Shown piece by piece: positions 59,403 through 64,000 of a DNA stretch of 64,000 bases. Location: the NCBI RefSeq assembly GCF_039525805.1, contig NZ_BAAAHZ010000019.1. One strand, 5' to 3'. The position numbers were made by a program, and so were the translations under genes. Numbering within the stretch: the stretch's first letter is position 1; each line of letters begins with the position of its first letter. The notes under the pieces are model-generated. The model was not told the origin of the DNA. It saw only the letters and a list, made by a program, of their open reading frames with translations, and ran no database searches. The DNA comes from Dietzia natronolimnaea. GTDB lineage: Bacteria > Actinomycetota > Actinomycetes > Mycobacteriales > Mycobacteriaceae.

Positions 59403-60122
59403 TCAGTCGGAGTCGGCGTCCGCGGGCCGGACGTCCGTGGCGGGGTCGAGCTTGCGCACGAGGCTCGGTGCGAGGTCGGAGAGCGTGTACTCGGACAGCA
59501 GGCGGCCGGCCTCGTCGTCGTCGACCCCCGCGAACACCCGCCCGATGGTGACGCCGTGCGTGGGCACGGCGACCACCCGGATCTCGTCGCCCACCTCGAC
59601 AGGCCCCGGCCGCAGCACACGGGCGTACGCACCCGGTCGCCCCGCCTCGGTGAACCGGCGCACCCACCTGGGCTTGCCGACTCGATCGCCGAACGTCTGG
59701 CACGGGATGCGCGGGGTGGTGATCTCCAGGCGCAACGGACCCCGACGACCGCTGCCCCGGCCCACCTCCAGGACGGTGCCGATCTGCAGCTGCGAGGTGT
59801 CGACACCGGCCACGCGCAGGTTCTCGCCGAAGTACCCGGGCGGGATCGGCCCACCGAACTCGGGCTCCCACGGCTCGACATCGGAGTCGGAGAGCAGGTA
59901 GACGGCCTTCCACACGCCGCCGTGATGCTCGCGGTCGGCCTGGACGTCGCCGTGGAGGCCGTACTCACGGACCTGCACCGGGCCCTCGACGGGGCGCTTG
60001 TCGATCGCCGTCACGCCGACGCGGCCGGGAACGGTGAGGAGCTGGTCCACCACGCAGACGGCCTGCACGGTGAACGACTCCGGCACCGTCGACCCGGACG
60101 CGGGACTGCTCGGGGCCGGCAT
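59403..60122 (-). CDS. MOSC domain protein
   Basis: 239-residue MOSC (molybdenum cofactor sulfurase C-terminal) protein: VTAIDKRPVEGPVQVREYGLHGDVQADREHHGG, GYFGENLRVAGVD, and the conserved Cys in TTPRIPCQTFGDR. MOSC proteins bind sulfur or molybdenum cofactor and reduce N-hydroxylated compounds. ATG 60122 overlaps the Z-prenyl synthase stop by one base (TGATG); upstream in-frame sequence is that gene. The substrate is unknown. Confidence 0.9.
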   Translation of the reverse strand: MPAPSSPASGSTVPESFTVQAVCVVDQLLTVPGRVGVTAIDKRPVEGPVQVREYGLHGDVQADREHHGGVWKAVYLLSDSDVEPWEPEFGGPIPPGYFGENLRVAGVDTSQLQIGTVLEVGRGSGRRGPLRLEITTPRIPCQTFGDRVGKPRWVRRFTEAGRPGAYARVLRPGPVEVGDEIRVVAVPTHGVTIGRVFAGVDDDEAGRLLSEYTLSDLAPSLVRKLDPATDVRPADADSD

Positions 60123-60889
60123 CAGTGGCCGAACCTGCGGTTGCGGGCACCGTAGTCGCGCAGGGCGCGGAGGAAGTCCACGCGGCGGAACGCGGGCCAG
60201 TAGGCCTCGGTGAACCAGATCTCCGAGTAGGCGCTCTGCCACAGCAGGAATCCGGAGAGCCGCTGCTCGCCGGACGTACGGATCACCAGATCGGGATCGG
60301 GCTGGCCGGAGGTGTAGAGGTGCTCGCCGATGGCCTCCACGGTGATGCCGTCGACCAGGTCCCGCCCGGTCCGGCCCTCGTCGATCAGCTGGGCGACGAG
60401 CTCGCGGGTCGCGTCGGCGATCTCCTGACGGCCGCCGTACCCCACGGCGACGTTGACCTTGACCCCCCGACGACCGGTGCTCGCGCGCTCGGCGTGGCGC
60501 AGCCGCTCGGCCAGCCAGTCCGGCAGCACCTCGAGCCGCCCGACGATCCGGACGTCCCAGTTCTTGTCCGGGCCGGTGATCTCGTCCACCACGTCGGCGA
60601 TGATCTGCAGCAGCTCGTCGAGCTCCTCGGCATCACGACCCAGGTTCTCGGTGCTGAGCAGATAGATGGTGGCGACGTCCACGCCCAGCTCGTCGCACCA
60701 GCCCAGCATCTCGGCGATCTTGACCGCCCCGGCCCGGTGTCCGTGCGCGACATCCGCGAACCCGGCCTCCTTGGCCCATCGGCGGTTTCCGTCGGCCATC
60801 ACCGCGATGTGCCGTGGGAGCCGGGCACCCTCGAGTGACGACCGGAGTCGCGACTCGTACAGCGAGTACAGGGGGGAGGAGGCATCCAC
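60122..60889 (-). CDS. Short-chain Z-isoprenyl diphosphate synthase (Rv1086-like)
   Basis: 255-residue cis-prenyltransferase: HIAVMADGNRRWA (catalytic Asp region), YLLSTENLGRDAEEL, VNVAVGYGGRQEI, DLVIRTSGEQRLSGFLLWQSAYSE, WPAFRRVDFLRALRDYGARNR. It follows the M. tuberculosis Rv1086 sequence closely; that enzyme makes (2Z,6E)-farnesyl diphosphate for decaprenyl phosphate, the lipid carrier of cell-wall synthesis. The start GTG 60889 lacks a clear ribosome-binding site. A long-chain undecaprenyl synthase is the less likely alternative. Confidence 0.92.
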   Translation of the reverse strand: MDASSPLYSLYESRLRSSLEGARLPRHIAVMADGNRRWAKEAGFADVAHGHRAGAVKIAEMLGWCDELGVDVATIYLLSTENLGRDAEELDELLQIIADVVDEITGPDKNWDVRIVGRLEVLPDWLAERLRHAERASTGRRGVKVNVAVGYGGRQEIADATRELVAQLIDEGRTGRDLVDGITVEAIGEHLYTSGQPDPDLVIRTSGEQRLSGFLLWQSAYSEIWFTEAYWPAFRRVDFLRALRDYGARNRRFGH

Positions 60890-60948
60890 TCGGTAGAGGT
60901 TACCGCGCGACGCCCCCTCCACAGGGGTCCCCCTGACCCCGCGGGGGC

Positions 60949-62022
60949 TCAGCCCCGTCGGCCGGCGCGAACCCCCGCGGCCAGCGCGCGCACGCCCTCC
61001 TCGGTGGTGTCCCAGCCGATGCAGGCGTCGGTGACCGACTTGCCGTAGACGAGTTCCGCGGCGTCGACGGACTGGGCGCCGGGCTCGAGGAAGCTCTCGA
61101 CCATCACGCCGGAGATGCCCTCCTCCCCCGCCCCGATCCGCTCGGCGAGCTCGGCCACGACCTCGGCCTGACGCTCGTGGGACTTGCCGGAGTTGGCGTG
61201 GCTCGCATCCACCATCACCGACCCGGGCAGCCCCACCTTCGCGACCGACGCCACCGCGGACGCCACAGAGGCCGCATCGTGGTTGGGTCCGCCCGTGCCA
61301 CCCCGGAGGATCACGTGGCAGTCGGTGTTCCCGGCGGTCTCCACCACGGCGGCCCGGCCCTCGGCGTCGGTGCCGAAGAACACGTGGCGCGACGCAGAGG
61401 ACCGACACCCGTCCACCGCGACCTGGACCTCACCGTCCGTCCCGTTCTTGAACCCCACCGGCATTGACAGGCCTGAGACCAACTGGCGGTGCACCTGGCT
61501 CTCGGTGGTCCGGGCTCCGATGGCGCCCCAGGAGACGGCGTCGGCGATGTACTGCGGGCTGGTCGGTTCGAGGAGCTCGCAGCCGACGGGCAGGCCGAGG
61601 TCCAGCACGTCCAGGAGGAGCCTGCGGGCCGTGCGCAGACCGCGCGGGATGTCGTAGCTCCCGTCCAGCGCCGGGTCGTTGATCAGGCCCTTCCACCCGA
61701 CCGTCGTGCGCGGCTTCTCGAAGTAGACGCGCATGACGATCAGCAGGTCCTCGGAGACCTCCCGGGCCAGGGCCGCGAGGCGCCCCGCGTAGTCGAGTGC
61801 GGCCTCGGGGTCGTGGACCGAGCACGGTCCCACCACCACGAGCAACCGGTCGTCGCGCCCGGCCAGGACATCGGCGATCTCGCTGCGGCTACGCTCGACC
61901 AGCACTTCGCGGGCCTCTCCCAGCGGGAGTTCGCCGAGGATCTCGGTCGGCGTCGGCAGCGGGGAGTAGGACAGGACGCGCCGGTCGGCGGTCTGGGTGG
62001 GGTTCTCGGCGGTGATGGTCAC
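60949..62022 (-). CDS. Class I 3-deoxy-7-phosphoheptulonate (DAHP) synthase
   Basis: 357-residue AroF/G/H-type DAHP synthase, the first step of aromatic amino acid synthesis (PEP plus erythrose-4-phosphate). VVGPCSVHDPEAALDYAGRL, MRVYFEKPRTTVGWKGLINDP, GARTTESQVHRQLVSGLSMPVGFKNGTDG, DASHANSGK and SFLEPG are present. GTG 62022 has AGGAG 9 bases upstream. Which aromatic amino acid inhibits it cannot be read. A 230-base leader with an aromatic leader peptide and alternative hairpins precedes it, implying attenuation control. Confidence 0.95.
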   Translation of the reverse strand: MTITAENPTQTADRRVLSYSPLPTPTEILGELPLGEAREVLVERSRSEIADVLAGRDDRLLVVVGPCSVHDPEAALDYAGRLAALAREVSEDLLIVMRVYFEKPRTTVGWKGLINDPALDGSYDIPRGLRTARRLLLDVLDLGLPVGCELLEPTSPQYIADAVSWGAIGARTTESQVHRQLVSGLSMPVGFKNGTDGEVQVAVDGCRSSASRHVFFGTDAEGRAAVVETAGNTDCHVILRGGTGGPNHDAASVASAVASVAKVGLPGSVMVDASHANSGKSHERQAEVVAELAERIGAGEEGISGVMVESFLEPGAQSVDAAELVYGKSVTDACIGWDTTEEGVRALAAGVRAGRRG

Positions 62023-62121
62023 GGCAGTGCGCTCCTGATGCTGTTGTCGTGGCGGGCCGGGTGCCGTGATCCTGTGAGGTGCCCTGTGTCGCACCCGGAT
62101 CCGCCGCTGGAAATGGCGGGA

Positions 62122-62217
62122 GGCGGCGACCATCATGGTCACCGCCTTTGGGCTCCGGGTGTCGGACGTCCGGCTAGCGGACGCGTGCGCTCGCGGCGCG
62201 GGCTCCACCCGGAGCCC
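62122..62217 (-). promoter_or_regulatory. Attenuator-like hairpins in the DAHP synthase leader
   Basis: Read on the minus strand, segment A (62206-62217, GGGCTCCGGGTG) can pair with B (62200-62206, GGAGCCC; 7 bp) or fully with C (62150-62161, CACCCGGAGCCC; 12 bp), so the two are mutually exclusive. A third hairpin D (62122-62146) has an 11-bp stem GGCGGTGACCA/TGGTCGCCGCC with loop TGA. A overlaps the last aromatic codon of the leader peptide. D lacks a T tract, so whether the outcome is termination or blocked translation is open. Confidence 0.65.
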
Positions 62218-62251
62218 ACATAAAGCGCCAATATGCGCGAGCGATCGACAT
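62174..62251 (-). CDS. Aromatic leader peptide for DAHP synthase
   Basis: A 25-codon frame beginning ATGTCGATC and ending TAG, with Tyr7-Trp8-Arg-Phe10-Met-Trp12 (TAT TGG CGC TTT ATG TGG) followed by an Ala/Arg tail. Four aromatic codons within six residues, including two Trp, are unlikely by chance in a region without another gene. TACGGT at 62259-62264 is a -10-like box 7 bases before the ATG, so the peptide could be leaderless. Stalling at the aromatic codons would cover segment A of the attenuator. This small frame has not been described as far as I know. Confidence 0.65.
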   Translation of the reverse strand: MSIARAYWRFMWAPGGARAASARVR

Positions 62252-62323
62252 GCCGGACACCGTAGCAGAGGCCTCGACTCTGGTGCCACTTGCACCTCCC
62301 GCACCGGCTGGCACCCTGGAGGC

Positions 62324-62722
62324 ATGGGATACCGACTCGTCGCGGACGTCGCAATGGTGCTCCACGCCGCCTTCCTCGTGTACATGGTGGTGGGCGGGTT
62401 CCTCGCGTGGCGATGGCGTTGGACATTCTGGCCGCATCTGGCGACGGCGGCCTACGGACTCGGGATCGCGACGGTGGGGTGGGACTGTCCACTCACCCAC
62501 GTGGAGAACTGGGGACGCGCCCGCGCCGGCCAGGAGACGCTTCCCTCGACGGGGTTCATCGACCACTACCTCACCGGCGTCATCTACCCCGCGGAACATC
62601 TCCTGACGGCCCAACTCGCCGTTGCGGCCGCCGTGCTCGTCTCGTGGGTGGGCCTGGCCTTCCTGCACTGGCGAGCCCGCGCACGCTCCCGCGCACTCGC
62701 CCCAGAGGCGCGATACCCCTGA
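62324..62722 (+). CDS. DUF2784 membrane protein
   Basis: 132-residue integral membrane protein: MGYRLVADVAMVLHAAFLVYMVVGGFLAWRWRWTFWPHLATAAYGLGIATVGWDCPLTHVENWGRA, GFIDHYLTGVIYPAEHLL. Three to four helices, with the conserved WxCPLTxxEN and GFIxHYL motifs of DUF2784. ATG 62324 is preceded almost directly by GGAGG, so spacing is short, but the family starts here. Divergent from the DAHP synthase leader (start points within 75 bases). Function unknown. Confidence 0.85.
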   Translation: MGYRLVADVAMVLHAAFLVYMVVGGFLAWRWRWTFWPHLATAAYGLGIATVGWDCPLTHVENWGRARAGQETLPSTGFIDHYLTGVIYPAEHLLTAQLAVAAAVLVSWVGLAFLHWRARARSRALAPEARYP

Positions 62723-62756
62723 GGTCGACCCCGCCCTCACGGGGCCAGTCGAACAC

Positions 62757-62800
62757 TTGTGCTATCTCGGTTGAGACGATATACTAGATCACACGTTCGA
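62757..62800 (+). promoter_or_regulatory. Promoter of the DUF222 gene with LexA-like SOS box
   Basis: TTGTGC (62757-62762) and TATACT (62780-62785) are separated by 17 bases. TAGATCACACGTTCGA (62785-62800) begins at the last base of the -10 and matches the actinobacterial SOS box TCGAACnnnnGTTCGA at 10 of 12 positions. A half-site TCGAAC lies at 62749-62754. It suggests damage-inducible control; inference from motif only. Confidence 0.55.
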
Positions 62801-62834
62801 ATGGTAGCGAGTTCGATTGGCGCAGGGGGGTGCG

Positions 62835-64000
62835 GTGGTGGATCCGATGACGACGACGAGTTCGGCGGCGTTCGGGGCGCTGCGCGCCGTGCCGGAGGCT
62901 CTCGACACTCTGGGCGCCGAGGCGTTGAGCGAGGTGGCGCGGTCGGCCACTCTGGCGCAGAACCTCGCCGCGGCCACCCGGTTGCAGGCCGCGCATCACC
63001 TCGTGGAGGCGATGGGCCGGCTCGATCGGGAGGCGCGGGGGTCAGGCCCCGGCCAGGAGCCTGGCGATTCCGGCCCCGCCGATTCTCGTCCTGCCTACGC
63101 GCGCCTGGATCCGGCTGATCGGGCGCGTGATCACCTGGCGGCGGCGATGGCGTTGACCGGGTGGCATGCCGGGCGTCTGGTGACGGCCGGGGTGCAGATC
63201 CACACCCGCCTTCCGCTGCTGCGCAAGGCCGTCGAGCGGGGCCTGCTGCCCGAACAGTTGGCCATCGACACCGCCTGCCGGCTGGCCGACATCCCCNNNN
63301 NNNNNNCTGCCCGAACAGTTGGCCATCGACACCGCCTGCCGGCTGGCCGACATCCCCGATGAGATCATCGCGGCAGTGGAATCAGAGGTCATCGGAGCCC
63401 TGTGCCGGGACCTGGACGGCGGCCACCGCCCCAGCCGCACAGCGTTGGACACCGCGGTCGACGCAGCCAGGGAACGCCACGACCCCCGGGCCGCCCAGGG
63501 CGCCGTGGCCGAGGCCGTCGAGCAGCGCACCGTCCGGTTCCGCCCCGGCCGCGACGGCATGACCAGCATGTGGGCCNNNNNNNNNNACGCGGTCGACGCC
63601 GCGGTCGAGCAGCGCACTGTCCGGTTCCGCCCCGACCGCGACGGCATGACCAGCATGTGGGCCCACCTGCCCAGCGGGGACGCCGAGAAACTCCACCGCC
63701 GCATCGAGGCCGCCGCCCGCGCCGCCTGCGACCACGGCCACCCCCGCACCCGCGACCAACTGCGCGCCGACGCCCTGTGCGCCCTCGGGGACCCGAACAC
63801 CGACGACATCGGCACCGCCCTGCACGACCCCGAGGACACCCACCGCGCCGACAACACAGGTAGCGCCGGCACGGACACGCCGCCGGGAGCTCCGCGGCCG
63901 GGCGCGTCGTGGGGCACCGACAAGCCCATCCGGATCTCGATCATCGACAGCATCGCCCAGGGCCTGCCCAACCGGGTGCAGTTCGTCAACGGCGCCTACG
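62835..64000 (+). CDS. DUF222/13E12-family protein (3' cut by window, two assembly gaps)
   Basis: N-terminal DUF222 region of a REP13E12-type protein, which normally ends in an HNH endonuclease domain beyond this window. Visible: LSEVARSATLAQNLAAATRLQAAHHLVEAMGRLD, HTRLPLLRKAVERGLLPEQLAIDTACRLADIP, RPSRTALDTAVDAARERHDPRAAQGAVAEAVEQRTVRFRPGRDGMTSMWA, LHRRIEAAARAACDHGHPRTRDQLRADALCAL. GTG 62835 follows AGGGGGG. Two runs of 10 N (63297-63306, 63577-63586) break it; each is flanked by a duplicated segment, and the first shifts the frame by one. The true gene is probably continuous once the duplicates are merged, unless it is a chimera of paralogues. Confidence 0.85.
63297..63306. other. 10-N assembly gap flanked by identical sequence
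   Basis: About 51 bases ending in GACATCCCC directly before the gap are repeated exactly directly after it (63307 on). This suggests two contig ends that should overlap were joined with placeholder Ns. Confidence 0.9.
63577..63586. other. 10-N assembly gap flanked by near-identical sequence
   Basis: The 60 bases ending in AGCATGTGGGCC before the gap recur after it (63602-63661) with two differences (C/T and G/A). They could be unmerged contig overlap or two different DUF222 copies. Confidence 0.85.

Overview
The window comes from a high-GC mycolic-acid actinobacterium. The glpX-fumC-phoH2 segment at the left and the glyA-coaA-isoprenyl transferase segment at the right match the neighbourhood Rv1086-Rv1099c of Mycobacterium tuberculosis. 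A DUF222 (13E12-type) gene lies at the right end. Dietzia, Gordonia or Rhodococcus relatives are plausible; the genus is an inference. In M. tuberculosis phoH2 and glyA1 are separated by one gene. Here about 50 kb of catabolic genes (3.9-53.7 kb) lie between them.

Layout. 1-3.7 kb: glpX (5' cut), fumC, a strong bidirectional terminator, and phoH2. 3.9-15.5 kb: CoA-thioester genes (thiolase, MaoC hydratase, three acyl-CoA dehydrogenases, two class III CoA-transferases, a double-hotdog hydratase, SDR, GntR regulator, alcohol dehydrogenase); three of the enzymes resemble mesaconyl-CoA/methylsuccinyl-CoA enzymes. 15.8-24 kb: a six-gene operon (acyl-CoA synthetase, MFS transporter, APH-type kinase, SDR, ACAD11-type dehydrogenase, thiolase) divergent from a TetR gene, with a perfect 20-bp palindrome between them. 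It looks like a levulinate/4-hydroxyacid (lva-type) pathway. 24.9-53.7 kb: a second, larger block. It holds a 10-gene operon with a second kinase/ACAD11-type/SDR set and an Ltp2-like thiolase with a DUF35 partner, an FbpABC-like importer with two tandem binding proteins, flavoenzymes, dehydrogenases, a nitroreductase, an MFS exporter fusion and two NTF2-like proteins.

The second block looks like one regulon. Nearly every transcription start in it carries a 15-bp dyad of the form ACTGAAnTnAnTTCA, and a TetR gene inside the block (27706-28317) carries a degenerate copy upstream of itself. The substrate is unknown. The gene set suggests import and CoA activation, followed by dehydrogenation, hydration and phosphorylation-dependent removal of a hydroxyl group, then thiolytic or retro-aldol cleavage of an alicyclic, branched or oxygenated acid.

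53.7-64 kb: housekeeping genes glyA, coaA, a tocopherol-cyclase-like gene, two bacterial PH-domain proteins, MOSC, short-chain Z-prenyl synthase and class I DAHP synthase. The last has an apparent aromatic leader-peptide attenuator (YWRFMW). These are followed by a DUF2784 gene and a DUF222 gene interrupted by two 10-N gaps flanked by duplicated sequence. No tRNA, rRNA, insertion sequence or CRISPR array was seen, and no gene-free stretch exceeds about 300 bases.
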